Below are positions 31,898 to 39,320 of a stretch of DNA of 39,320 bases, piece by piece. Numbering within the stretch: position 1 is the stretch's first letter; each line of letters starts with the position of its first letter. Both the position numbers and the translations under genes were made by a program. The notes beneath the pieces were generated by a model. That model did not search any database. It saw only the letters and a list, made by a program, of their open reading frames with translations, and had not been told where the DNA came from. The DNA comes from Desulfobulbaceae bacterium (GTDB taxonomy: Bacteria > Desulfobacterota > Desulfobulbia > Desulfobulbales > Desulfocapsaceae), in the NCBI GenBank assembly GCA_008933635.1, contig WBUQ01000025.1, forward strand, positions 1 to 39,320, given 5' to 3'.

Positions 31898-32686
31898 ATG
31901 ACAGCCTCGTCCTCGCACCCCCTCTGCCCGCAACGCCTGCCCCTCGCCGGGGCCGTCAATTTCCGCGACCTCGGCGGCTACCGGACCGGTGATGGCCGCC
32001 AGGTGAAGCGCGGCCTGGTCTTTCGCTCCGATCATCTGTCCCGCCTGACTGCGGAGGATCAACGGATGCTGCAGCGTCTCCGGCTGAGGACGGTCTGCGA
32101 TCTGCGCACCGCCCTGGAGCAGCGGCGGAATCCCAACCTCCTGCCGCAGGATGGTTCGATCCGCCTGCTCCCCCTGCCGGTCCAGGCGGGGAACTTCGAC
32201 CCGGCCCTGGTCATGGACCGCCTGCGGGCCGGAGAACGCGACTGGCTGACCCTCGATTTCTTCATCGACGTGTACCGGCAGTATCTCGACGATTGCGGTC
32301 CGGTCTGGGGCAGGGTATTGCGGCTCATTGCCGCTCCCGCGAATCTGCCCCTGGTCTTCCACTGCACCGGCGGCAAGGATCGCACCGGGATCTGTGCGAC
32401 CCTGCTGCTGCTGACCCTGGGGGTGGGGGAGGCCGACATCTTCCTCGACCATGAGCGCTCCAACGCTTGCAATGCCGAGCGCCTGCAACCGATCTACGCC
32501 CGGTTCGCCGACCTGGGCATCGGGCCTGAGCAGGCCGCCCCCTACCTGCAGGCCCCCCGGGAGCCCCTGGCCGCGATGCTGGCGCATCTGCACAGATCCT
32601 ACGGCACGGTCGACAACTACCTGTTGTCCAGGACCGGGCTGGATCAGGAGACCATCGTGGCCCTGCGGACAAACCTGCTCGAATGA
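31898..32686 (+). CDS. Tyrosine phosphatase-like protein (Y_phosphatase3 family)
   Basis: The 262-residue protein has the VNFRDLGGY signature (20-28), RSDHLSRLT, and the P-loop HCTGGKDRTG with nucleophile Cys156 and Arg162. This family includes protein-tyrosine and lipid or small-molecule phosphatases. I choose the ATG at 31898, with AAGGAG six bases away. An in-frame ATG at 31844 has a perfect but close AGGAGGTGAT and would add 18 residues. Its stop overlaps the start of the CDP-alcohol phosphatidyltransferase gene (ATGA), so a role on a phospholipid or phosphorylated intermediate is plausible but inferred. Confidence 0.87.
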   Translation: MTASSSHPLCPQRLPLAGAVNFRDLGGYRTGDGRQVKRGLVFRSDHLSRLTAEDQRMLQRLRLRTVCDLRTALEQRRNPNLLPQDGSIRLLPLPVQAGNFDPALVMDRLRAGERDWLTLDFFIDVYRQYLDDCGPVWGRVLRLIAAPANLPLVFHCTGGKDRTGICATLLLLTLGVGEADIFLDHERSNACNAERLQPIYARFADLGIGPEQAAPYLQAPREPLAAMLAHLHRSYGTVDNYLLSRTGLDQETIVALRTNLLE

Positions 32687-33909
32687 CACCCTCATCCACC
32701 CCTGCCGGCCAGAACGACAATGCCCCGGCCCGGCGAGCGCCGGCTAGGGTGCCGTGGCCCCTGCGCCGGCAGGCGTGGCTGGCCGCAGCCCTTTTGTTCG
32801 GTCCCTGGCTGGCGACCCTTTTCCTCTGCAGCACCCATCTCCCCCCGCACCCCCTCGCCGTCTCGCTGCTGTTGCCGGGACTCATCGCGGCCATCTATCT
32901 GCAGCTGCGGCTGGCATCCCATCTGGGCGCCAATCACCGGTGCGGCGAAGCGGACCGGCTCTTCCCCACCCTGGGGATCGCCAACTGGATCACCCTGCTG
33001 CGCGGCGCGGCGGTCGTCGCCCTGGCCGGTTTCCTGCCCGTGGCCGTCCTTCCGGTTGCGGCGCGGCCGGCACCCCTGGCCTGGGCGCCGGGACTGATCT
33101 ACCTGGGCATCTCACTGGCCGATCTGCTGGACGGTTTTGTCGCCCGCAGGCAGCACCGGCAGACCGAACTCGGCCAGCGCCTGGATATCGAGACCGACGC
33201 CGCGGGACTGCTGGCGGCCCTACTGGTGGCCGTCAGCCTTGACCGGCTGCCTGCATTCACCCTGCCGGTGGGGCTGGCCTATTACCTCTTTCTCTTCGGC
33301 ATCCGGTGGCGCCGGCAGCGGCACCTGCCCCTGGTCGCGCTGCAACCGCGGCCCTCTTCGCGGATCATCGCCGGCTTCCAGATGGGAGTGGTGGCCGCGG
33401 CGCTGCTGCCCCTCTTCGATCCGCCCTTCACCTCCATCGCCGCCGCTCTCGTGATGGCGCCGCTCCTCGCAGGCTTTGGCCGGGACTGGCTGGTGGTTTC
33501 CTGCCGGCTGCATGTTGACGGCAACCAGCGCACTGCCCTGGATCGCTGGGCAGGCCTGGTTCTGGCCCGTCATCTTCCCCTGCTGCTGCGCCCGTTCCTC
33601 CTGGCCGGCGGCATCCTGCTTCAGGGCGCCGTATCCGTTCCGCATCCAGCCTGGCTGTGGGCACAGGGCATCTGCTGCCTGCTGGCCGGAGCCGGCTGGA
33701 TGGGCCGCTCTGCAGCGCTGCTGCTCGCCCTGCTGTTGAGTTGCGGTCTGGCCCCTTACGGGACCGGACTTCCGGTGCTGGTCCTTTTCGGCCTCGCCAC
33801 CGCCCTGATGCTCACCGGCACCGGCCCGCTGTCCCTCTGGTCCCCGGAAGAGGCAATCCTCTATCGCCGCAGCCGGGACGGAGCCCCGGCAGGGAGCGAG
33901 AAGACATGA
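32683..33909 (+). CDS. CDP-alcohol phosphatidyltransferase with long membrane C-terminus
   Basis: The 408-residue membrane protein contains the complete CDP-alcohol phosphotransferase motif: Asp147, Asp150-Gly151, Ala154-Arg155, Gly164, Asp168 and Asp172. It is preceded by the typical LGIANWITLLRGAA segment. The enzyme exchanges CMP of a CDP-linked donor for an alcohol acceptor at the membrane. Common members are about 200 residues; here roughly 230 additional residues with several helices follow the motif, and about 90 precede it. The ATGA overlap with the phosphatase gene and another with the next gene show tight coupling. The acceptor alcohol is unknown. Confidence 0.9.
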   Translation: MTPSSTPAGQNDNAPARRAPARVPWPLRRQAWLAAALLFGPWLATLFLCSTHLPPHPLAVSLLLPGLIAAIYLQLRLASHLGANHRCGEADRLFPTLGIANWITLLRGAAVVALAGFLPVAVLPVAARPAPLAWAPGLIYLGISLADLLDGFVARRQHRQTELGQRLDIETDAAGLLAALLVAVSLDRLPAFTLPVGLAYYLFLFGIRWRRQRHLPLVALQPRPSSRIIAGFQMGVVAAALLPLFDPPFTSIAAALVMAPLLAGFGRDWLVVSCRLHVDGNQRTALDRWAGLVLARHLPLLLRPFLLAGGILLQGAVSVPHPAWLWAQGICCLLAGAGWMGRSAALLLALLLSCGLAPYGTGLPVLVLFGLATALMLTGTGPLSLWSPEEAILYRRSRDGAPAGSEKT

Positions 33910-34970
33910 TCGGGCGTGCCGCATCATCTGCTGCGGGCTTTCTCAGCCCGCGCATCGGCTGGCGCGGACTGCTGCTGATTGCCGGCCTGGCCCTCGCCTG
34001 GCTGGCGTTGCACGGGATGCCTTGGGAACAGGCGTGGGGACAGGTGACCGGGATGGGTATCGGCGCCCTCCTGAGCGTGCTGGGGCTCAATCTGGCGATG
34101 CTGCCGCTGATGACCCTCCGCTGGTGGCAGCTCCTGCGGGCGCTGGCCGCGCCGGTCAGCCTGCGCACAGTCTGCGCCTATCGCCTGGCCGGCAACGCCA
34201 TCAGCTACCTCACCCCAGGGCCCCATTTCGGCGGCGAGCCGCTGCAGGTCTATCTCCTGCGCCACCGTCAGGACATACCGCTGCCTGCAGCCGCGATCTC
34301 GGTCGCCCTGGAGCGGCTGCTCGAGCTCTGGGCCAGCATGGTGGTCCTGGGTTCCAGCCTGATCGTGCTGACGGTTGCGGGCAGCGGGCCCTTTGCCGGG
34401 AGATGGGCACTTCCCCTGGCTGTCGCCCTGGCGGCCGCCGTCGCCGCTCTGCTGGCTGCCCTGTGCATGGGCAAACGCTCCCTCTCCCGCGCCTGCTCCT
34501 GGTTGATGCGGTTCTGCGGCATGGCCCATCGCCCGCCCACCGGTTTCGCCGGACGACTGCTGGATGGTCTCATCCAGGCCGAGATCCTGAGCGAATCCCT
34601 GCTGCGCCGGCACCGGCGGGCGTTCCTGCTGGCCAACCTCTGTTCCCTTGGCCACTGGCTCGGGGTCTTCGCCGAATTCTGGCTGATGGCGATCCTGCTG
34701 GGACATCCGCTGTCGTTGCCGCAACTGCTGACAGTCGTCATCGCCGCCCGCCTGGCCTTTCTCGCCCCCCTGCCGGCAGGTCTCGGCGTTCTCGAATCGA
34801 CCCTGCCCTGGACAACCGCCGCCCTGGGCCTGGGGAGCGTCCCAGGTCTCAGCCTCTGCCTGCTGATCCGGGTCCGCGACATCCTCTTCAGCCTGGCCGG
34901 CCTGGGATTGACCATGAAATATTTGACTTGTCCGGACAGGGCCGGTACTCTGGCTAAAGATGCAGGATGA
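33906..34970 (+). CDS. LPG-synthase-type membrane (flippase-like) protein
   Basis: The 354-residue protein has about eight membrane helices and the LPG_synthase_TM / AglD-like (UPF0104) motifs: LAGNAISYLTPGPHFGGEPLQVYLL, given here only in part as NAISYLTPG and GGEPLQ, then VALERLLEL, and the C-terminal APLPAGLGVLESTLPW. Members are proposed flippases or membrane parts of lipid-modifying enzymes; this one lacks the aminoacyl-transfer domain of MprF. The ATG at 33906 overlaps the preceding stop. Paired with a CDP-alcohol phosphatidyltransferase it suggests synthesis and translocation of a special lipid. Confidence 0.87.
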   Translation: MIGRAASSAAGFLSPRIGWRGLLLIAGLALAWLALHGMPWEQAWGQVTGMGIGALLSVLGLNLAMLPLMTLRWWQLLRALAAPVSLRTVCAYRLAGNAISYLTPGPHFGGEPLQVYLLRHRQDIPLPAAAISVALERLLELWASMVVLGSSLIVLTVAGSGPFAGRWALPLAVALAAAVAALLAALCMGKRSLSRACSWLMRFCGMAHRPPTGFAGRLLDGLIQAEILSESLLRRHRRAFLLANLCSLGHWLGVFAEFWLMAILLGHPLSLPQLLTVVIAARLAFLAPLPAGLGVLESTLPWTTAALGLGSVPGLSLCLLIRVRDILFSLAGLGLTMKYLTCPDRAGTLAKDAG

Positions 34971-35105
34971 CAGGACTCGGGCGAAGGGCGTATCTCCGCT
35001 GAACCGTCCGGGGCCAGGCCGTTTCTCTCTGCGCGCCCGCACTGTGTTCCGGTGCGGCTCGGTGCATCCACCGTCCCCTTGCAAGGAGGGCAATCTCGAC
35101 ACACC

Positions 35106-35876
35106 ATGCTGCGTCAAGATCCCCGTCCCCCCATATCCGGCACCAGCGCCAGCAAGGTCGACCCGGAGCAATGGTTCGACCAGTTGCCGACTCTGGCCGC
35201 ACAGTTCCTGGCCGAGCACCGCCGGCCGCTGGTGACGGTTTCCTATGCCCAGAGCGTGGACGGCAGCATCGCCACCCGGAACCGGGAACAGCTCCGGCTG
35301 AGTGGCCACCAGTCGATGGTGGTCACCCATCGCATCCGCGCCGCCTGCGACGCCATCGTCATCGGCATCAACACCCTGCTGATCGACGACCCCCTGCTCA
35401 CCGTCCGTCTCGCCGAAGGGCCCAACCCCCAGCCCATCGTCCTTGACAGCCACCTGCGCATCCCCCTGCAGGCCCGCCTGCTTGAACGGACCGACCTTGG
35501 CTGCTGGGTCGCCTGTACAGAAAAGGGGGATCCCGGGCGCATCGGCGCGGTGGAAAACCGGGGCGCCGAGGTCATCCGCTGCCGCCACGACCGTCAGGGC
35601 CGGGTGGACCTGCCGCATCTGCTCCAGCAGCTTGGCGAGAGAGGGATCTGCAGCCTCATGGTCGAAGGGGGCGGCCAGGTGATTTCGAGCTTCATCGAGG
35701 CGCGCTTGGCGGATCAGATGATCATCACCATCGCCCCACGTCTGGTTGGCGGCCTGCCGGTGCTGGACCGGCCGGCCGTGCGCAACGGGGCCCTGCTGCA
35801 CCTGACCACCGTGACCTACCAGCCCTGCGAACCGGACCTCATTCTCTGGGCCCGGCCGCAATGGCAGGACCCATGA
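35106..35876 (+). CDS. RibD C-terminal-type reductase
   Basis: The 256-residue protein matches the RibD reductase/dihydrofolate reductase fold: VTVSYAQSVDGSIATRN (44-60), the cofactor segment DAIVIGINTLLIDDPLLTVR (82-101), SLMVEGGGQVISSF and IAPRLVGG. In riboflavin synthesis this family reduces a ribosylamino-pyrimidine phosphate with NADPH. The deaminase domain is absent and no other riboflavin gene is near, so it probably reduces a related pyrimidine or pterin precursor. The ATG at 35106 is chosen; AAGGAGG lies rather far upstream (15 bases), and a GTG at 35052 is an alternative. Its stop overlaps the next start (ATGA). The 135-base gap before it has no recognised FMN riboswitch. Confidence 0.88.
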   Translation: MLRQDPRPPISGTSASKVDPEQWFDQLPTLAAQFLAEHRRPLVTVSYAQSVDGSIATRNREQLRLSGHQSMVVTHRIRAACDAIVIGINTLLIDDPLLTVRLAEGPNPQPIVLDSHLRIPLQARLLERTDLGCWVACTEKGDPGRIGAVENRGAEVIRCRHDRQGRVDLPHLLQQLGERGICSLMVEGGGQVISSFIEARLADQMIITIAPRLVGGLPVLDRPAVRNGALLHLTTVTYQPCEPDLILWARPQWQDP

Positions 35877-36907
35877 TGCGGCACCGGCTGGAATTTCTCG
35901 CCCCCGGCCGGGTCGCGGTGCGCGAGGGTCCGGCACCGCAGCCGGCTTTGGACCAGGTGCTGGTGCAGACCCGCTTCTCCGCGATCAGTCCCGGAACCGA
36001 GATGCTGGTGTACCGTGGGCAGTGGCCGCAGGGGGTCACGGTCGACGCCACCCTGGAGAGCCTGGCAGGCACCTTTGCCTATCCCCTGGCCTACGGCTAC
36101 TGCACGGTCGGCCGGGTGATCGCGGCAGGACCGGCGGTGGCCGGCGACTGGCCGGGTCGCCGGGTCTTCGCCTTCCATCCCCATGAAGACCTCTTCTGCG
36201 CCCGACCCTCGCTTCTGCACCCCATCCCCGATGACCTGGACGACGAGACCGCCCTCTTTCTTCCCAACATGGAGACCGCGGTCAACCTGATGCTGGATGG
36301 CGCGCCCCTGATCGGCGAACGGGTGGTCGTCATCGGCCAGGGCATCGTCGGGCTGCTCGCCACCGCCCTGCTCGCCCGTTTTCCGCTGGCGTCCCTCACC
36401 ACCCTCGAATCGCACCCTCTGCGGCGCACCGCCTCGCTCCGCCTCGGCGCCTCCCAGTGCCTCGATCCTGCAGATCCGGACCTTGACAACCTGCTGGGCG
36501 CCATTCCCTGCCAGGGCGGCCAGGCGGATCTGGTCTTTGAGCTTTCCGGCAACCCGGCAGGCCTGGACACGGCGCTGGCGGCGACGCGCCCCAGCGGCCG
36601 GGTGGTGATCGGCTCCTGGTACGGCAGCAAAAAGGCCGACCTGGATCTCGGCTCTTTCTTCCATCGCGGCCGTCTCACCCTGATCAGTTCCCAGGTGAGC
36701 GGCATCGCCCCCGCGCTCTGGGGCCGGTGGCAGGCCCATCGCCGCCTGGAGGTGGCCTGGGAGATGCTGCGCCAGGTGCAGCCCCGGACCTGCATCACCC
36801 ACCGCTTCGCCCTGGCGGATGCCGCCGAGGCCTATGCGCTGATTGACCGCTGCCCAGGCGAGACCATCCAGGTCATCTTCGAACACCCTTCCGCGCACGC
36901 GCGGTGA
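35873..36907 (+). CDS. MDR (zinc-type alcohol dehydrogenase-like) oxidoreductase lacking zinc ligands
   Basis: The 344-residue protein has the medium-chain dehydrogenase layout: an N-terminal GroES-like domain with SAISPGTEMLVYRG (36-49), a Rossmann motif VVIGQGIVG (152-160), and FELSGNPAGLDTAL. The catalytic Cys of the usual CGTD and the His of GHE are replaced (SPGTE and YGYCTVG), and the four-Cys structural zinc loop is missing. The overall pattern resembles BchC-like and sorbitol dehydrogenase-like zinc-free members. It is an NAD(P)-dependent oxidoreductase of unknown substrate. The start at 35873 overlaps the RibD-like stop. Confidence 0.87.
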   Translation: MMRHRLEFLAPGRVAVREGPAPQPALDQVLVQTRFSAISPGTEMLVYRGQWPQGVTVDATLESLAGTFAYPLAYGYCTVGRVIAAGPAVAGDWPGRRVFAFHPHEDLFCARPSLLHPIPDDLDDETALFLPNMETAVNLMLDGAPLIGERVVVIGQGIVGLLATALLARFPLASLTTLESHPLRRTASLRLGASQCLDPADPDLDNLLGAIPCQGGQADLVFELSGNPAGLDTALAATRPSGRVVIGSWYGSKKADLDLGSFFHRGRLTLISSQVSGIAPALWGRWQAHRRLEVAWEMLRQVQPRTCITHRFALADAAEAYALIDRCPGETIQVIFEHPSAHAR

Positions 36908-36928
36908 CAACCTGCAAGGAGCCACAAC

Positions 36929-37306
36929 ATGTACAGTCTCGGGATGCGGCGGGAGTTCAGCGCCCGGCATTATCTGATCGGCGGCGACTGGGGTGCGGAA
37001 AACAGCGAGCATGCCCATCGCTATCGGCTGGAGCTGGTCCTCGAGGCCCCGAACCTGGACCGGCACGGCTACCTGGTCGATATCGTCGAGGTGGAACAGC
37101 ACCTGGCGGCGGTGATCGCCGACTTTGCCGGCCGCACCCTCAACGACCTCTCCGACTTTGCCGGCCAGAACCCCAGCATCGAACGGCTGGCCACCATCCT
37201 CCATGGCGCCTTCAGGGCACGCTTCGTCCATCTCCGGCTCGAGGCCCTGACCGTCACCCTCTGGGAGGATGACATCGCCTGGACCTCCTACCGGGCGCCC
37301 CTCTGA
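36929..37306 (+). CDS. 6-pyruvoyl-tetrahydropterin synthase/QueD-fold protein with altered active site
   Basis: The 125-residue protein has the T-fold pattern of PTPS/QueD. Zinc ligands are His14 (FSARHYL), His28 and His30 (HAHRYRLE). The pterin-anchoring Glu113 (VTLWED) and the NPSIERLA segment are present. The catalytic Cys of CxxxHGH is Glu24 here, HGH reads HAH, and the Asp-His pair usually before LN is Ala67-Gly68. A Cys-to-Glu change is known in PTPS-III enzymes that cleave dihydroneopterin triphosphate, but the lost Asp-His goes further. It should still bind zinc and a pterin; the reaction is uncertain. AAGGAGCCACAAC precedes the ATG. The stop overlaps the glycosyltransferase start by one base. 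Confidence 0.85.
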   Translation: MYSLGMRREFSARHYLIGGDWGAENSEHAHRYRLELVLEAPNLDRHGYLVDIVEVEQHLAAVIADFAGRTLNDLSDFAGQNPSIERLATILHGAFRARFVHLRLEALTVTLWEDDIAWTSYRAPL

Positions 37307-38436
37307 TGCGCATCGGCCTGGTCATCTACGGCAGCCTGGAGACCCTGACCGGCGGCTACCTCTATGACCGGATCGCGGTCGAAGGCCTGGAGCGGCTGGG
37401 CCATGAGGTGGAGGTGATCGGTCTCGCCGGCGGCCCGTATCTCTCCCGGCTCGGGCATGGCTTGACGCCCGGCCTCTGCCGGCGGCTGCTGGACGGCCGG
37501 TTCGACATCCTTCTGCAGGACGAACTCTGCCATCCCTCACTTTTCTGGCTGAACCGCCGCCTGCGCCACCTGCACGGGCCGCCGCTGGTCGCCATCGTCC
37601 ATCACCTGATGTGCCGGGAACCGCGGCCCCGGTGGCTCAACCGGCTCCTGGAACTGGTTGAGCGGCGGTACCTGGCCTCGGTGGATGGCTTCATCTTCAA
37701 CTCGAAGACCACCGCCAGGACGGTAACGGCACTGGTGGGCGAGGCTCAGCCCCATGTCGTCGCCTACCCGGCCGGAGACCGGTTCGGTATCCCCCTCTCC
37801 CCTGACAGCATCAGCCAGAGAGCCCGCCGGCCAGGGCCTCTGCAGTTGCTCTTTCTGGGCAGCGTCATCCCCCGGAAAGGCCTGCTGCCCCTGCTCGGCG
37901 CCCTGGCCGGAGCAGACCGCGAGCTCTGGCGGCTGACCGTGGTGGGCAGCCTCGAATTCGACCCCGCCCATGCCGCCGCGGTCCGTGAACGGGTCGATGA
38001 GCTTGGGCTGGCCGACGCGGTCCGGTTCGTCGGCCCGTGCTCGGGTGAGAACCTGGTGGAGATCATGTCCGCCAGCCACCTGTTCTGCATGCCTTATGCC
38101 TATGAGGGGTTCGGCATCGCCATTCTTGAGGGCATGGCCTTTGGCCTGCCGGCCATCGGCTGCCGGGACGGTGCGGCCAACGAGACCATCGAGCACGGGA
38201 GCAACGGCTTTCTGCTGGCGGCCGACGACCTGGTGGGACTGGCGCCGCTTGTGGTGCGCCTGCAGCACGATCGCGAGGCCCTGCTGCGGCTTTCCCTTGC
38301 CGCCCGCCAGACCTGTGCCGGCCGTCCCGGCTGGCAGGACAGCGTGGCCGTAATAAACGCCTTTCTGGCGGAGATGCAGAGCGGACACGCACAGGCAAAA
38401 ACCGTCGCGCCGGGGAGTGGCCATGGAGGCGGATAA
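37306..38436 (+). CDS. Family 4 glycosyltransferase
   Basis: The 376-residue GT-B enzyme has an N-terminal GGYLYDRIAVEGLERLGHEVEV segment (only GGYLYDR and GHEVEV quoted as key parts), the donor-domain start LFLGSVIPRKGL, and the EX7E motif from Glu267 to Glu275 (EGFGIAILE), followed by GLPAIGCRDGAANE and GSNGFLL. It transfers a sugar from a nucleotide-sugar with retention. It is coupled to the PTPS homologue by a TGATG overlap, which recalls cyanobacterial pteridine glycosyltransferases. The acceptor may be the pterin-like product or a lipid; this is inference. Confidence 0.91.
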   Translation: MRIGLVIYGSLETLTGGYLYDRIAVEGLERLGHEVEVIGLAGGPYLSRLGHGLTPGLCRRLLDGRFDILLQDELCHPSLFWLNRRLRHLHGPPLVAIVHHLMCREPRPRWLNRLLELVERRYLASVDGFIFNSKTTARTVTALVGEAQPHVVAYPAGDRFGIPLSPDSISQRARRPGPLQLLFLGSVIPRKGLLPLLGALAGADRELWRLTVVGSLEFDPAHAAAVRERVDELGLADAVRFVGPCSGENLVEIMSASHLFCMPYAYEGFGIAILEGMAFGLPAIGCRDGAANETIEHGSNGFLLAADDLVGLAPLVVRLQHDREALLRLSLAARQTCAGRPGWQDSVAVINAFLAEMQSGHAQAKTVAPGSGHGGG

Positions 38437-39320
38437 TCTGGCCGGTGGCAGGCCGGCTCCCAAGGTGGCGGACGACTCCGGGACCGGTTTCGATCCCCGC
38501 TACCTGGCCGCCAAGAAATCCATCGATGACCGGGCCTTGAATCGCCATGTCTGGGCCGCGCTCCGCCAGGCCCTGCCGCAGGCGACCGGCGCTGCCCCCG
38601 CAAGCATCGTCGAGGTCGGCGCCGGCATCGGCACCATGCTGGCGAGAACGGTCGACTGGGGGTTGCTGAGCGGACCGGCGACCTACCTGGCCACCGACTG
38701 CGATGCCGGCCATCTCCGCCTCGCCCGGCGCTACCTTGGAGCCTGGGCCGAAGAACGGGGCCATACGCTGAATTGGCCGGAAAGGCAGCGCGGCCTCCTG
38801 TGCACCGCACAGGCCGAGATGGCCGTGGTTCTCGAGGCGGTCCGGGCCGAAGAGATGGCCTGCCGGGCCGAATCCGCAGGCACCTTCCACCTGCTCATCG
38901 CCCACGCCGTGCTGGACCTGATCGACCTGCCGGCCGTACTGCCGGGCCTCCTGTCGCTGCTCACCGACCACGGGCTGGCCTATCTCACCTGCAACTTCGA
39001 CGGCACCACCCTCTTTCTGCCCGAACACCCTGGCGGGGAAGAACAGGAAATCCTGAGGCGCTACCATGCCTCCATGGAGGCGCGGCATGCCGGGGCAAGC
39101 CGCACCGGCCGGCGGCTGCTGACCATGCTGCAGGGTCCGGGTTGCGAACTTGTGGCGGCCGGCGGATCGGACTGGGTCATCCACCCCCGGGACCATGCCT
39201 ACACCGAAGATGAAGCGCTGTTTCTCCATGCCCTCGTCGCAGGGGTGGAGCAGGAACTTGCCAGCAACAGCGGCCCCGCGCCGCCGGGCCTTGCCGCCTG
39301 GGCCCGCAGCCGGCACCGGC
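38423..39320 (+). CDS. SAM-dependent methyltransferase (runs off the right end)
   Basis: A frame from the ATG at 38423 stays open to the end of the window (299 codons), so the 3' end is missing. The N-terminus FDPRYLAAKKSIDDRALNRHVW and SIVEVGAGIGTML (SAM-binding GAGIG at 66-70) mark a class I methyltransferase. Later come ATDCDAGHLRLARRY and LIAHAVLDLIDL. The start overlaps the glycosyltransferase end by 14 bases, and the last codons of that gene contain GGAGTGG as a ribosome site. It probably methylates an intermediate of this cluster. A different frame (38773-39213) is a shadow. Confidence 0.88.
   Translation, partial: MEADNLAGGRPAPKVADDSGTGFDPRYLAAKKSIDDRALNRHVWAALRQALPQATGAAPASIVEVGAGIGTMLARTVDWGLLSGPATYLATDCDAGHLRLARRYLGAWAEERGHTLNWPERQRGLLCTAQAEMAVVLEAVRAEEMACRAESAGTFHLLIAHAVLDLIDLPAVLPGLLSLLTDHGLAYLTCNFDGTTLFLPEHPGGEEQEILRRYHASMEARHAGASRTGRRLLTMLQGPGCELVAAGGSDWVIHPRDHAYTEDEALFLHALVAGVEQELASNSGPAPPGLAAWARSRHR

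Noticed and set aside
34971-35105. FMN riboswitch ahead of the RibD-like gene
   Set aside because: None of the conserved RFN-element segments can be seen; the gap is ordinary GC-rich sequence.
38773-39213. Open frame near the right end as an independent gene
   Set aside because: It lies in another frame inside the methyltransferase gene, whose SAM-binding motif and N-terminal signature are clear.
1-39320. CRISPR arrays, tRNA genes, insertion sequences or phage genes
   Set aside because: No regularly spaced repeats, tRNA-like cloverleaf ends, transposase or integrase motifs were seen on either strand.

Overview
The window is about 39 kb of GC-rich bacterial DNA, roughly two-thirds G+C by eye apart from a clearly lower first 3.4 kb. 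Gene content suggests a metabolically versatile, anaerobic, motile Gram-negative: an iron-type alcohol dehydrogenase, a chemoreceptor carrying a hemerythrin domain, many PAS hybrid kinases, an RND tripartite pump, an acyl-AMP ligase fused to a PlsC acyltransferase, and FIST sensors. This is most like Desulfobacterota (Desulfuromonadia or Desulfobulbia). That placement is inferred from gene families only; no rRNA or housekeeping marker is present.

Layout. 1-3400: the C-terminal end of a hypoxanthine-DNA glycosylase-like gene that seems to carry an internal deletion; a convergent iron-containing alcohol dehydrogenase; a long structured intergenic region with two candidate 41-residue ORFs; an orphan receiver protein; and a DUF4405 membrane cytochrome-like protein. 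3514-9283: a tightly overlapped RND efflux operon (outer-membrane factor, adaptor, permease). 9494-12862: a giant zinc-ribbon/class III cyclase/AAA/TPR protein with its own promoter. 13146-19209: a signalling island with a PAS hybrid kinase, a small membrane protein coupled to a symporter-domain histidine kinase (as in cbrX-cbrA), an Rcp1-like receiver, and a receiver with a C-terminal Cys4 domain. 19255-21393 (minus strand): a chemoreceptor with an N-terminal CZB zinc domain and a C-terminal hemerythrin domain. 21649-26899: a UMF1-type transporter, an ACP-FAAL-PlsC fusion and an SDR oxidoreductase. 27239-31043: a FIST sensor and its adjoining PAS hybrid kinase. 31138-31812: a bis-heme ferric-reductase-like membrane protein.

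The most unusual part is 31898-39320. Here a tyrosine phosphatase-like protein, a CDP-alcohol phosphatidyltransferase, an LPG-synthase/flippase-type membrane protein, a RibD-like reductase, an MDR dehydrogenase without zinc ligands, a PTPS/QueD homologue, a GT4 glycosyltransferase and a SAM methyltransferase lie on one strand, mostly joined by stop/start overlaps. The PTPS homologue keeps its zinc histidines and pterin-anchoring Glu but lacks the catalytic Cys and the Asp-His pair. I read this as a candidate pathway making a glycosylated, methylated and possibly lipid-linked pteridine-like compound. The product is unknown and the cluster continues beyond the right edge.
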